Below, piece by piece: positions 10,387 through 19,084 of a stretch of 64,000 bases of DNA (position 1 is its first letter; every line of letters starts with the position of its first letter). Origin of the DNA: UBA4416 sp035439445. Lineage in GTDB: Bacteria > Bacteroidota > Bacteroidia > B-17B0 > Aurantibacillaceae. Both the position numbers and the translations under genes were made by a program. The DNA lies in contig DAORKG010000003.1 in the NCBI GenBank assembly GCA_035439445.1, positions 1 through 64,000 on the forward strand. The letters are read 5' to 3'. Under the pieces are notes generated by a model, which saw only the letters and a list, made by a program, of their open reading frames with translations, was not told the DNA's origin and searched no databases.

Positions 10387-10821
10387 ATGACAGAATTTAT
10401 AAATCCTATTGATAAAGATAAAGTTGCAGAAAACCCCGGACTTCTGGAATACCCTCACCATATTGGGGGCATTGTTATAAAACCTGAAGACAATGGAAAA
10501 ATAAAATCTCGAGCATTAACAGCTATGAGAGAACAAACCAACATGCAGATGGCTCAAATTCAAAAACAGGTTGAATTATTAGCACAACAAGCCAATGAAT
10601 TGAAAGAACGAATTGAGATGTCTGAAAAAATATACATGGCAGATTTGTCTTTTGAACCATTAATAGGTCATGTTTACCATCTCTACATCAAAGAAGGAAA
10701 TTATAAGCTTTTGTTAATTGGCCCGGATGATTGGGGAAAAATGCCACCTACTTTAGAATACATTGGAACCGTTAAAATGCTTGGTGACCATACGTGGGAA
10801 ATTCTTTCAAAAAAAGTTTAA
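10387..10821 (+). CDS. DUF2452 family protein
   Basis: A 144-residue cytoplasmic protein matching the DUF2452 family. It has NPID near the N-terminus, an AENPGLLEYPHHIG block, a central Gln/Glu-rich helix (about 50-80) and a C-terminal IGPDDWG...TVKMLGDHTWEIL segment. No catalytic motif is visible and function is unknown. It is followed after 43 nt by a lipoprotein gene on the same strand and may be co-transcribed with it. The assignment to the family is from recalled conserved blocks. Confidence 0.8.
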   Translation: MTEFINPIDKDKVAENPGLLEYPHHIGGIVIKPEDNGKIKSRALTAMREQTNMQMAQIQKQVELLAQQANELKERIEMSEKIYMADLSFEPLIGHVYHLYIKEGNYKLLLIGPDDWGKMPPTLEYIGTVKMLGDHTWEILSKKV

Positions 10822-10864
10822 ACAAAACTTTTCTTTGCCTGTTTACGTATATAAGAAACAACAA

Positions 10865-11506
10865 ATGAAAAAAATTATTTTATACATATTACCAATTATT
10901 TCCTTTAGCTCATGTATGCTGTTTCAGCCATCTGCTAAAAAATTAACGAATCGGGCTCTTAGTGCAAATAAACAATACGATGCTGTGATTGTGCCCGGGG
11001 TTCCTTTTTTAGAACCTAAATGGGACAGAACTATGCAAATGCGTGTGATGTGGGCTATACATTTATATAAAAATGGCAGCACAAAAAAAATCATTATGAG
11101 TGGAGGCTCTGTTTATTCTCCTTATGTGGAAGCTCAAATTATGAAACTTTATGCTATTGAATTTGGTGTACCTGAAGAAGATATTATAATCGAAGATAAA
11201 GCTCAACATAGTACCGAAAATGTTTGGTATGGCTATAAATTAGCCAAATCTTTAGGTCATGAGAAAGTTGCATTATGCACCGATCCCTTTCAAACACGTA
11301 TGACCTACCGATTTGGGAAAAGACGATTAAAAGATTTAAAATATTTACCGGTTTTATTTGACACCTTAAAGACCTTACCTCATTACGAACCTACAATCAA
11401 CTACCAGCCACATAAAATTGAAAATTTCACACCTATAACAGAAACCCAAGGTTTTTGGTACAGATTTAGAGGTACCATGGGAAAACACATTGACTTTTCC
11501 AAATAA
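10865..11506 (+). CDS. SanA/YdcF-type DUF218 lipoprotein
   Basis: A 213-residue DUF218 (ElyC/SanA/YdcF) protein. I start it at the ATG at 10865, which gives a lipoprotein signal peptide with a lipobox (SFSSC, Cys18). The longer reading frame starting at 10763 overlaps the previous gene and has no signal. The core contains AVIVPGVP, a SGG loop (IIMSGGS) and EDKAQHSTENV, which are DUF218 family hallmarks. SanA-like proteins are linked to envelope barrier function and are probably nucleotide- or lipid-related enzymes, but no reaction is settled. The gene ends at a strong bidirectional terminator. Confidence 0.82.
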   Translation: MKKIILYILPIISFSSCMLFQPSAKKLTNRALSANKQYDAVIVPGVPFLEPKWDRTMQMRVMWAIHLYKNGSTKKIIMSGGSVYSPYVEAQIMKLYAIEFGVPEEDIIIEDKAQHSTENVWYGYKLAKSLGHEKVALCTDPFQTRMTYRFGKRRLKDLKYLPVLFDTLKTLPHYEPTINYQPHKIENFTPITETQGFWYRFRGTMGKHIDFSK

Positions 11507-11539
11507 AAAAAGCCCTTCATAAAATGAAGGGCTTTTTTT
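11505..11539. terminator. Bidirectional terminator
   Basis: A 10-bp perfect stem (AGCCCTTCAT / ATGAAGGGCT, 11511-11520 and 11524-11533) has a 3-nt loop. It is flanked by an A-run on the left and a T-run on the right, so it serves the convergent genes on both sides. Confidence 0.9.
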
Positions 11540-11552
11540 ATAAATGAATATA

Positions 11553-12482
11553 TTATTTTACTATCGTGATTTTCTTTGTTGAAATAGAATTTCCTGAATA
11601 CATTCTCACAAAATAATTACCATTTTGCATTTCAGATAAATTCAATTTTACTTTCATATCATTTTTAGAGCTTGAAGATAAAACTACATTTCCTAAAACA
11701 TCCAACACTTCAATTTTAGTTAAATCAAACATGTTTTTGTTTTCAATAAAAACAACTCCGTCATGACTTGGAACAGGATAAATATTGAAATTAGAGTTTA
11801 AATCAAAACTTACTTTTCCTAAGCCTGTAGCTACAGAAGCTGAACCATTAAAGATTACTGAATCAATTCTAAAAGTACCCGCTGTTCCTTCGGCGTCCCA
11901 TGCGTAGAATCTAACATTTAATGGGCTAGTAAAAGCTGTAAAAGCAGGGTCACTGAAAGTAATTGTATTTCCATTTGTTGTATTGGTGTTACCATCAACC
12001 GTAAAGAAAAATATATTTGAATTTACCACTGACATTAAAGTATTTGTAGATGCTGTTGCTGGCAAATTAGCGACATAACCATCAGCAGAAGAACGAACTG
12101 CTGCATGGCGCGGTCCTGTGCCGGAACGACGAGTTGAAAAAGTCATATTTGTTAATGTAACTTCATAGCCTGATACTGGAGAGATTGTTACACCATAATA
12201 TTTGCCTAAATCAATAGCACCGGTAAAATTCACATCATCATTAGTAGTTGCTCCAGGTCCCCAAGTATCAAAAGTAAAACTTCCGTTAGACGTAGAGACT
12301 GTTCCAACACCAACCGCAGAAAATGAACCAAATGTAACACCTGTAGCTGTTGGGACAGGAGTTGGGTCTGTTACACCCGTAACAGTAGAAGTCATTGCAA
12401 AATTATATTTTGCTGAAAAAGATTGTGCGTTTGCTAATAAACCAAACGTTGCTAATGTAACTGTAAGTAAATGTTTAATCAT
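11553..12482 (-). CDS. Small T9SS-secreted protein of unknown function
   Basis: A 309-residue secreted protein. The start at 12482 gives a clean signal peptide (MIKHLLTVTLATFGLLANAQ); the upstream extension to 12536 is not credible. The mature part is a beta-rich region (about 21-215) with Thr/Ser/Gly-rich composition and an FYAWDAEGTAGTFRIDSV segment. That pattern resembles the jelly-roll PEP-CTERM/choice-of-anchor proteins of Bacteroidota. The last 80 residues are a T9SS type A sorting domain (IYPVPSHDG...). No enzyme motif is present. It is divergent from the thioredoxin gene, with 55 nt between the start codons. Confidence 0.8.
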   Translation of the reverse strand: MIKHLLTVTLATFGLLANAQSFSAKYNFAMTSTVTGVTDPTPVPTATGVTFGSFSAVGVGTVSTSNGSFTFDTWGPGATTNDDVNFTGAIDLGKYYGVTISPVSGYEVTLTNMTFSTRRSGTGPRHAAVRSSADGYVANLPATASTNTLMSVVNSNIFFFTVDGNTNTTNGNTITFSDPAFTAFTSPLNVRFYAWDAEGTAGTFRIDSVIFNGSASVATGLGKVSFDLNSNFNIYPVPSHDGVVFIENKNMFDLTKIEVLDVLGNVVLSSSSKNDMKVKLNLSEMQNGNYFVRMYSGNSISTKKITIVK

Positions 12483-12537
12483 GTTAATTTTTTTAAATAT
12501 GTAGTCAAAACTACAAAAAAAATTCCATTTTTGCATT

Positions 12538-13545
12538 ATGAAAACGTTAAAACTAACGCTTGTATTTATACTAATCGCAATAAAAATTTTCCCTCAACAC
12601 GAAGAGGGATTGGTTAAATGGTTAAGTATAGCAGAGGCCGAAAAACTATATAAAACACAGCCAAAACCATTTTTAATAGATGTTTATACAGATTGGTGCG
12701 GGTGGTGTAAACATATGATGAAAACGACTTATTCTAATCCAAATATTGCAGGGTATATTAATCAGTTTTTTTACCCTATAAAATTTAATGCCGAAACAAA
12801 AGATACAATAGAATATAACGGCAAAATATACAAACCAACTTCTCCAAACCCAAAAACACCTCACGAATTAGCAATTAAATTTTTAGGAAATAGCTTAAGT
12901 TATCCTTCAACCATTTTTGTTTCTAATAATTACGAATACAATTTATTGTCTCAGGGATTTTTAGAAGAAAAGAAACTAGAGCCATTATTAATTTATACTG
13001 TCGAAAATGTCTTTAAAAGTGCCGCATATGATGATTTTTCAGCCCAATTTAATAATACATTTTATGATACTGTTTTTACTAAAAAGCATATCAAAACATA
13101 CAGTATAAAAGAAATAGAAAAACTTCAAAAAAAGAATCCTAAAAAAATTCTAGTAAATATTTCGGCAGCATTTTGTAATTCATGTAAAGTACAAACAGCC
13201 ACAACGTTAAAAGATACAAGTATTGCAAACTACATCAACAAACATTTTTATTTGATGAATTTTGATGCTGAGAGTAATGACACTATTCAATTTAAAGGAG
13301 AGAAATGCTTTAAAACTTTAGTAAACGGTTATCCCTTACACACATTTGCTCTTAAAGCCACTAATAATCGACTTCAGTTTCCATCCATAGCTGTTTTAGA
13401 TGCACAAGAAAACACGTTAGACGCATTAAATGCATTTTTAACACCAAAATCGTTACTGCCAATACTAAAATATTATGCTGAGGATAAGTATAAAACAACA
13501 AGTTGGCAAGACTATATCAAAGCCTATAATGAACAAAAAAAATAG
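12538..13545 (+). CDS. Exported tandem thioredoxin-fold protein with two CXXC motifs
   Basis: A 335-residue protein with an N-terminal signal peptide (to about residue 20) and two DUF255/thioredoxin-like domains. The first has the classical active site WCGWCK (Cys54, Cys57). The second repeats the fold, with FCNSCK (Cys213, Cys216) after KKILVNISA. Each CXXC is followed by a matching block in which aromatic residues precede a Pro (SLSYPSTIFV in the first, LQFPSIAVL in the second), the usual cis-Pro position. It probably acts as a periplasmic disulfide reductase or shuttle, with electrons possibly passing between its two domains. The gene ends inside a terminator hairpin. Confidence 0.82.
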   Translation: MKTLKLTLVFILIAIKIFPQHEEGLVKWLSIAEAEKLYKTQPKPFLIDVYTDWCGWCKHMMKTTYSNPNIAGYINQFFYPIKFNAETKDTIEYNGKIYKPTSPNPKTPHELAIKFLGNSLSYPSTIFVSNNYEYNLLSQGFLEEKKLEPLLIYTVENVFKSAAYDDFSAQFNNTFYDTVFTKKHIKTYSIKEIEKLQKKNPKKILVNISAAFCNSCKVQTATTLKDTSIANYINKHFYLMNFDAESNDTIQFKGEKCFKTLVNGYPLHTFALKATNNRLQFPSIAVLDAQENTLDALNAFLTPKSLLPILKYYAEDKYKTTSWQDYIKAYNEQKK

Positions 13546-13568
13546 CGATAATAATTATCGCTATTTTT
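13535..13568. terminator. Bidirectional terminator overlapping the thioredoxin stop codon
   Basis: A 12-bp stem (AATAGCGATAAT / ATTATCGCTATT, 13541-13552 and 13554-13565) is flanked by A-run and T-run. The TAG stop of the plus-strand gene lies inside the stem, and the minus-strand regulator gene ends just beyond it. Confidence 0.88.
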
Positions 13569-14258
13569 TTAAAATTCAAATTTATATCCTATTCCTTTTA
13601 TGGTTTTGATATAATCATCTCCCAATTTTTCTCTCAATTTTCTGATATGAACATCTATCGTTCTGTCTCCTACTACAACTTCATCGCCCCAAACTTGTTC
13701 AAGTATATACTCACGTGTGAAAACTTTTCCTGGTTTACTTGCTAATAATGACAACAATTTAAATTCCTTTTTAGGGAACGAGATTTCTTCGCCATCCTTG
13801 TAAACGCAATACTTTTCCTTATCAATTTTAATTCCTCCTAAATCAACCTGAGAAGATTTTTGTTGTTCGGGAGCATATCTTCTGAGTAAAGCTTTAATTC
13901 TGCTAATAAACACTCTCGGTTTAATAGGCTTGGTAATATAATCATCTGCGCCAACCTCAAAACCTGCTATCTGCGAATAATCTTCATTACGTGCACTTAA
14001 AAAAGCAATCATCACATCTTTTAAGTTTGAAATCTCTCTTATTTCTCTACATGTGTCTATTCCGTCCATTTCTGGCATCATCACATCCAATACAATCAAA
14101 TGCGGTAACTCTTTTTTTGCAATATTAATAGCATCTCTGCCATTAAGCGCTGTATAAACCTGAAATCCTTCTTTTTTTAAGTTATAACTTAAAAAATCAA
14201 GAATGTCCTGTTCATCATCAACAAGCAAAATTTTATATAAACTATTTTCTGTACTCAT
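13569..14258 (-). CDS. OmpR/PhoB-family response regulator
   Basis: A 229-residue two-component regulator with an intact receiver. It has the acidic pair Asp14-Asp15, phospho-acceptor Asp58 in LIVLDVMMPEMDG, and Lys110 in ITKPIKP. A winged-helix DNA-binding domain follows (about 130-229, ending KTIKGIGYKFEF) with a DRTIDVHIRKLREKLG recognition region. No histidine kinase is adjacent, so the partner lies elsewhere. A candidate promoter and an 11-bp-phased repeat lie directly upstream. Its DNA-binding domain closely resembles that of the degenerate regulator at 20847, so the two may recognise related sites. Confidence 0.93.
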   Translation of the reverse strand: MSTENSLYKILLVDDEQDILDFLSYNLKKEGFQVYTALNGRDAINIAKKELPHLIVLDVMMPEMDGIDTCREIREISNLKDVMIAFLSARNEDYSQIAGFEVGADDYITKPIKPRVFISRIKALLRRYAPEQQKSSQVDLGGIKIDKEKYCVYKDGEEISFPKKEFKLLSLLASKPGKVFTREYILEQVWGDEVVVGDRTIDVHIRKLREKLGDDYIKTIKGIGYKFEF

Positions 14259-14273
14259 ATCGTTCTATTGGCA

Positions 14274-14302
14274 CAAAGTTAACCTTAAAGATTGAGGTCA
14301 AA
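14274..14302 (-). promoter_or_regulatory. Candidate Bacteroidota promoter of the response regulator
   Basis: On the minus strand a TTTG (14302-14299) is separated by 17 nt from TAACTTTG (14281-14274), which fits the -33 TTTG and -7 TAnnTTTG consensus of Bacteroidota primary sigma factors, with slightly short spacing. It lies 16 nt upstream of the regulator ATG. Confidence 0.4.
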
Positions 14303-14319
14303 GTTAAATAAATATTAAG
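14303..14319. promoter_or_regulatory. Candidate OmpR-type box GTTAA-N7-TTAAG (site 1)
   Basis: TTAA occurs twice, 11 nt apart, the spacing used by OmpR/PhoB dimers. The site abuts the -33 element of the regulator promoter, where an activator or autoregulator would bind. It agrees with site 2 (15855-15871 plus four flanking bases) at 18 of 21 positions. AT-richness makes chance matches plausible. Confidence 0.3.
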
Positions 14320-14452
14320 AAATCGCATTATTTTAGTTATTCACTCTTTTAATTACTGGTTTTTGGGGTAAAATCAATTTAAAAATATGTAATAAGTACT
14401 AAATTTTATTTAATGATAAGTTTACAATTACTTTACTAGTTTCGGACAAATA

Positions 14453-14863
14453 ATGAACATGACTACTACTATAAAACAACTAATTGAAAAAAATAAGAAA
14501 GCGTTTGATAATGGTTATTTTATTGAATCAATTAACCTGTCTTACGTATTAATCAATAAAGCATTAAAGCAGATCGTAAAAGAAGATTTGAAGCAAGAAG
14601 TTATTGAAAATAAAATAAAAACTTCCAATCTGATCAATCATATCAAAAATCAACTATTATCAAATCCTCAGTTAAAAACAAAAGTTTCAAAAAAAGTCAT
14701 TAAGGATATTGAATTATTCATAGAGCTTTATAAATCAATAACAAAAGAACTAAAATACCAATATCCAGAGAAAAAAATAACTGAAACTTCTCAATTAGGC
14801 ATCAACTGTATTGTTATTTTAAATACCAGTTTGGTTAAAATAAAAAACAATAAGGTAAATTAA
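14453..14863 (+). CDS. Small all-helical protein of unknown function, without arginine
   Basis: I do not recognise this 136-residue protein. It appears to be entirely alpha-helical, with an N-terminal pattern (KKAFDNGYFIESINLSYVL) that faintly recalls helical-bundle HEPN-like or TPR-like helices, but without the R-x4-6-H motif of HEPN nucleases. It contains no arginine and is very rich in lysine and isoleucine. There is no signal peptide or membrane segment. It sits between the response regulator (divergent) and a PP2C-type phosphatase downstream, which suggests a signalling accessory role, but that is only context. The ATG at 14453 and a second ATG 6 nt later are both possible. Confidence 0.6.
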   Translation: MNMTTTIKQLIEKNKKAFDNGYFIESINLSYVLINKALKQIVKEDLKQEVIENKIKTSNLINHIKNQLLSNPQLKTKVSKKVIKDIELFIELYKSITKELKYQYPEKKITETSQLGINCIVILNTSLVKIKNNKVN

Positions 14864-15068
14864 TTTAAATGTTAAGGAATTGTTTTATTCGACCAAATAA
14901 CAATTTAAAACTTTATATCTGAAAAACATTTAGACTGGGCAGAAAATAAAAAGATGTTTCGTACAATATTGTTCTTTATCAAAAAACACAGATAATACAA
15001 GCCTAATATTAGTTTAGCATCGTCATAATCTTATAGATTTAGCTTTGCATTCAAATATTAAGATTCTG

Positions 15069-15845
15069 ATGCAGCAAATTGCAACAATTGACCATGAGCA
15101 TAGTTTGATATATGCACAAACTATTCAAAATGGATTACTTCCTAAATCAAGACACTTCAATAAGTTTTTTGAAGACTATTTTGTATTATACAAACCACAA
15201 GATAAAATTGGGGGAGATTTTTACTGGTTAACTTCTAAAGGAGATACATTCTATTTTGCTTTGGCTGACTGCACAGGCCATGGTGTATCCGGAGCAATGC
15301 TATCTGTATTAGGAATTAGTTTACTTAACTATGTTATACAAAAAGATTACAACAATGTTGGCGACTACCTAACTGAGCTTGATAAAAAATGGATAGAAAC
15401 ATTTAATAACGAATTGCACGATTCTCAATTTAATAACGACTGGTTAGAAATAACCATCGTATCATACAACAAACAAACAAAAGAATTTCAATATGCTTGT
15501 GGTGGAGGCGAATTTGCCATCTATCAGAACAATTCCATTAACTTGTATAAAGGGAATAATTTTCCAATTGGAGGTTGGCAAATTGAAAAAAACAGAATGT
15601 TTGAAACGTATAAACTATCTCTGGACGAAAATGCTAAACTATATTTTTTCTCTGATGGCATAAAGCACCAATTTGACTCAGATAATTACAAGAAATTTAG
15701 TAAAAAGCGATTATTAAATGCTTTACATCAAAGTAGTACTCTTGCAATGGAGCATCAACAAGAATTGCTGGAACTTGTATTTAATGAATGGAAAGGAACA
15801 TCAAAACAAACAGATGATGTGACTTTGATAGGCATAAAACTATAG
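15069..15845 (+). CDS. Stand-alone SpoIIE/PP2C-type serine phosphatase
   Basis: A 258-residue PPM-family phosphatase. The start is the ATG at 15069; the frame can be extended to a TTG at 15045 but the ATG is more likely. The metal-binding residues are present: Asp in GGDFYW, Asp in LADCTGHGVSG, Asp in FFSDGIKHQFD, and the C-terminal TDDVTLIGIKL. The N-terminal AQTIQNGLLP motif is typical of Bacteroidota SpoIIE proteins, but those usually carry a sensor (TPR, 7TMR or GAF) in front, which is missing here. Such enzymes often dephosphorylate anti-anti-sigma factors or act on regulatory phospho-Ser/Thr; no partner switch gene is in the window. Confidence 0.87.
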   Translation: MQQIATIDHEHSLIYAQTIQNGLLPKSRHFNKFFEDYFVLYKPQDKIGGDFYWLTSKGDTFYFALADCTGHGVSGAMLSVLGISLLNYVIQKDYNNVGDYLTELDKKWIETFNNELHDSQFNNDWLEITIVSYNKQTKEFQYACGGGEFAIYQNNSINLYKGNNFPIGGWQIEKNRMFETYKLSLDENAKLYFFSDGIKHQFDSDNYKKFSKKRLLNALHQSSTLAMEHQQELLELVFNEWKGTSKQTDDVTLIGIKL

Positions 15846-15854
15846 CAATGTTAT

Positions 15855-15871
15855 GTTAATTAATTATTAAG
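15855..15871. promoter_or_regulatory. Candidate OmpR-type box GTTAA-N7-TTAAG (site 2)
   Basis: This is the same 11-bp-phased TTAA repeat as site 1, located about 104 nt upstream of the TonB receptor start. Further TTAAGG-containing copies occur around 15897-15908. It may be a binding site of the neighbouring response regulators. Confidence 0.3.
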
Positions 15872-15974
15872 TAATTTTTTCAAATCACCATTTGATTTAA
15901 TGTTAAGGTAATATACACATGATGATTTCCTTAACTGAAGATTGTTTTTTTGCGACGTAAAACTACACTAGATT

Positions 15975-18872
15975 ATGTTCAAAAAAATTACACTTACAAC
16001 TGCACTTCTATATATTTTCACACTATCAATAGCTCAAACAGGTAAAATTGTTGGTAAAATGATTGATGCTAAAACAGGTGAAACACTTCCGGGAGCAACA
16101 ATTATGATTGAGGGAACTACAAAAGGAGCATCCGCTGACTTTGATGGGAATTATACATTAAGCGGTTTACAACCTGGGAAATATAATTTAGTAGCTAGTT
16201 ATATAACATACGATAACAAAAAGTTTGTTGGTGTAGAAGTAAAAGCAAATGATGTTACAGAATTTAATATTGGCTTAGATCAATCTAGTTCTCAAACTTT
16301 GGGAGAAGTAGTGGTACAAGCAGAAATGAATAAAGAAAACACAAATACTTTATTAGTATTACAAAAAAATAATGCCAGTGTGAGTGATGGTATTTCCTCA
16401 GAAGCAATTAAGAAAACTCCTGATAGAAGTACAAGTGATGTATTAAAACGTGTGAGCGGTGCTAGTATACAGGATAACAAATTTGCTATAATCAGAGGAA
16501 TGAGTGATAGATATAATGCAGCTTATTTAAATGGTTCTCCTTTACCAAGTTCTGAAAGTGATCGAAGAGCTTTTGCATTTGATATTTTTCCAGCTGGTAT
16601 ATTAGATAATCTTGTGATTTTAAAAACCGCAACGCCAGAACTTCCCGGTGATTTTGCGGGTGGTGTTATATTAATAACAACAAAAAATATTCCTGAAAAA
16701 AATAGCACAAGCGTGTCAATTTCAGGAGGCTATAACTCCCTAACCACATTCAAAAATTTTAAAACCTACAAAGGTGGAAAATATGATGCCCTAGGACTTG
16801 ATGACGGCACAAGACAATTACCAAACACACTTCCATCTACAAAAGAATATAGTGAAATAACTTTAAATACAGATAAAATAGAAGAAGCAAAAAAAATCAA
16901 CTACGATTGGAGTTTACAAAATAAAAACGGTTTGCCTAATTTTAATTTACAATTTTCACAGGCAAATGTATTTAAACTATTTAAAAAAGACTTCGGAAGC
17001 ATTGTTGCCGTTACTTACAACAATACTAATAGCACTACTATTTCTGATAGAAGAGAATTTGAAGAACAGGGCATTACCGTTCAAAAAACAAGAGATTTTA
17101 GAGACACAACATTTACTAATAATATATTATCAAGTATACTTTGGAACCTATCTTATAAATTAAATGACAATAATCAGATAGGTTTAAAAAACTTATACTC
17201 TATAAATACAGATGATAAAGTGATTACCAGAAAGGGGATAAACGATGCTACTGATCCAACATCACCACTATGGCAAAAATCAAATGTGCGTTTTTTTACG
17301 CAAAATAACATTTATACGGGACAATTAAATGGTGACCATTTTATTCCAAAAGGAAAAATAAAACTAAAATGGATTGGGGGATTAAGTGATATCACAAGGG
17401 ATATCCCGAATTTACGTAGAATGGTTTATCAAAAATCTAGCGCTTCCGAATCAGATTCAGTAAAATATGCAGCTCAAATACTTGGTGATGCAGTTGGACC
17501 TACAAGTGCTGGCTCTATGTTTTTTGCAAAAACAAAAGAAAGAATTTACAGTATTAAATATGATATATCAAAAACAATAGAAATAAAAACTACCAAACAC
17601 GAACTAAAACTTGGAGGATTTAATCAATATAGAAACAGAGAGTTTGCAGCTCGTTTACTAGGATACACATGGTACACTAAAGGAAGTGCTATTAAAAAAA
17701 ATGATGATTTAGCATTATTACCTGAAGATCAAATATTCAATCCAAATAATATTGGTATAACAGATGGTCCTGGAAAAAACGATGGAGGTTTTAAATTATC
17801 CGAATCAACAACATTCATCGACTCTTACAAAGCTTCTTCTGTACTTAATGCTGGGTATTTGCAAATAGACTCTCGTTTTACAGAAAAATTGCGTTTTATA
17901 TATGGCTTAAGGACTGAATACTACATGCAAACATTAAATACTAATGATACAAAATTTAATGTAATAACAAAAGATACATCTGTAATAGATTTTTTACCTT
18001 CGATAAATGCCGTTTGGTCGTTAACAGAAAGAATAAATGTAAGAGTAGCATATTATAAAACAATCAACCGACCAGAATTTAGAGAATTAGCAGCGTTTAA
18101 CTTTTATGATTTCGTAACTGATTATCAAACCTCAGGAAATGATACTTTGCAGCGTGCAAAAATAAACAATTACGATGTGCGTTTTGAATATTATCCAAAA
18201 AGACCTGGACAAATTTTATCAGTATCTGCCTTCTATAAAGACTTAACAAACGCGATTGAACAAATTGCAGGGAACGGTCAAATACGTTCTATAAATTATG
18301 CAAATGTGGCGAAAGCAAAAAATATGGGATTAGAACTGGAATACAGAATATTGTTAGCAACCATTTTCAAAAATGACTCTTCAAAATTTTTAAATGGGAC
18401 TACATTATTTACAAATTTTTCATACGTAAAATCTGAAGTAGATGTATCAAAATTAAATAATGTAGATCCAAGACCTTTACAAGGTCAAAGCCCAGTCATC
18501 GTGAATGCAGGTATCCAATATCTTGATAGTAAATATGATTTTGGCGTAAGTGTCTCTTACAATTATGTTGGGAAACGAATTGTAATAGTTGGTAATACTG
18601 CTGAGCCCAACATCTGGGAAAATCCACGCCATGTTTTAGATTTACAACTATCAAAACTGATAAAAGAAAAAATAGAAATTAAATTAAATGTAAGAGATCT
18701 ATTGGCACAAAACCTAATATATTATCAAGACATAAATAAAAATGGGAAATTCGATAAATCATCTCTAACTGATAACAAAGATTTTGAACACAAATCCACC
18801 AGTGATAATATAATGGTAAACACAAAACTTGCTCCTACAATAAGTATTTCCGTCAGCTACAAAATAAAATAA
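15975..18872 (+). CDS. TonB-dependent outer-membrane receptor with carboxypeptidase-like N-terminal domain
   Basis: A 965-residue outer-membrane receptor. A signal peptide (to about residue 20, SIAQ) is followed by a carboxypeptidase-regulatory-like beta-sandwich (about 23-105, with GETLPGATIMIEGT and DFDGNYTLSGLQPG). A TonB plug domain follows (about 130-230, VLKRVSGASI...IRGMSDRYNAAYLNG), and then a 22-strand barrel to the C-terminus. There is no SusD partner, so it is not a classical polysaccharide-utilisation pair. The substrate cannot be read from sequence. It is followed by a terminator and then by a beta-helix T9SS protein, an arrangement I recall for this receptor subtype in other Bacteroidota. 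Confidence 0.9.
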   Translation: MFKKITLTTALLYIFTLSIAQTGKIVGKMIDAKTGETLPGATIMIEGTTKGASADFDGNYTLSGLQPGKYNLVASYITYDNKKFVGVEVKANDVTEFNIGLDQSSSQTLGEVVVQAEMNKENTNTLLVLQKNNASVSDGISSEAIKKTPDRSTSDVLKRVSGASIQDNKFAIIRGMSDRYNAAYLNGSPLPSSESDRRAFAFDIFPAGILDNLVILKTATPELPGDFAGGVILITTKNIPEKNSTSVSISGGYNSLTTFKNFKTYKGGKYDALGLDDGTRQLPNTLPSTKEYSEITLNTDKIEEAKKINYDWSLQNKNGLPNFNLQFSQANVFKLFKKDFGSIVAVTYNNTNSTTISDRREFEEQGITVQKTRDFRDTTFTNNILSSILWNLSYKLNDNNQIGLKNLYSINTDDKVITRKGINDATDPTSPLWQKSNVRFFTQNNIYTGQLNGDHFIPKGKIKLKWIGGLSDITRDIPNLRRMVYQKSSASESDSVKYAAQILGDAVGPTSAGSMFFAKTKERIYSIKYDISKTIEIKTTKHELKLGGFNQYRNREFAARLLGYTWYTKGSAIKKNDDLALLPEDQIFNPNNIGITDGPGKNDGGFKLSESTTFIDSYKASSVLNAGYLQIDSRFTEKLRFIYGLRTEYYMQTLNTNDTKFNVITKDTSVIDFLPSINAVWSLTERINVRVAYYKTINRPEFRELAAFNFYDFVTDYQTSGNDTLQRAKINNYDVRFEYYPKRPGQILSVSAFYKDLTNAIEQIAGNGQIRSINYANVAKAKNMGLELEYRILLATIFKNDSSKFLNGTTLFTNFSYVKSEVDVSKLNNVDPRPLQGQSPVIVNAGIQYLDSKYDFGVSVSYNYVGKRIVIVGNTAEPNIWENPRHVLDLQLSKLIKEKIEIKLNVRDLLAQNLIYYQDINKNGKFDKSSLTDNKDFEHKSTSDNIMVNTKLAPTISISVSYKIK

Positions 18873-18874
18873 AT

Positions 18875-18906
18875 AAAAAACGCTCATTATTAAATGAGCG
18901 TTTTTT
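18875..18906 (+). terminator. Terminator of the TonB receptor gene
   Basis: A 14-bp stem (AAAAAACGCTCATT / AATGAGCGTTTTTT) has a 4-nt loop and a T-run, starting 2 nt after the stop codon. Confidence 0.9.
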
Positions 18907-19004
18907 ATTTCTACAAATAGGTTTTCAATATTAACTATTTGTTACCTAATCCTAAAATTACTTTACACAAACTTAAGGTATAAGTAAGCATATCGTAAAG
19001 TCAT

Positions 19005-19021
19005 GTTAATCTAAAGCTAAG
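19005..19021. promoter_or_regulatory. Candidate OmpR-type box GTTAA-N7-CTAAG (site 3, weaker)
   Basis: Both half-sites and the 7-nt spacer of sites 1 and 2 are kept, with one mismatch in the second half-site. It lies 64-80 nt upstream of the beta-helix T9SS gene, just ahead of a TTTG at 19036-19039 that could be a -33 element. Confidence 0.2.
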
Positions 19022-19084
19022 ATCATACATGTTATTTTGTGCTATTATTTTAAGAATACTATATAACAATTAAATAAACAAAAA

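Noticed and set aside
10763..10864. Longer N-terminus for the DUF218 lipoprotein
   Set aside because: It overlaps the DUF2452 gene and hides the lipobox signal peptide that starts at 10865.
12483..12536. Longer N-terminus for the small T9SS protein
   Set aside because: The extension overlaps the promoter region and precedes a normal signal peptide at 12482.
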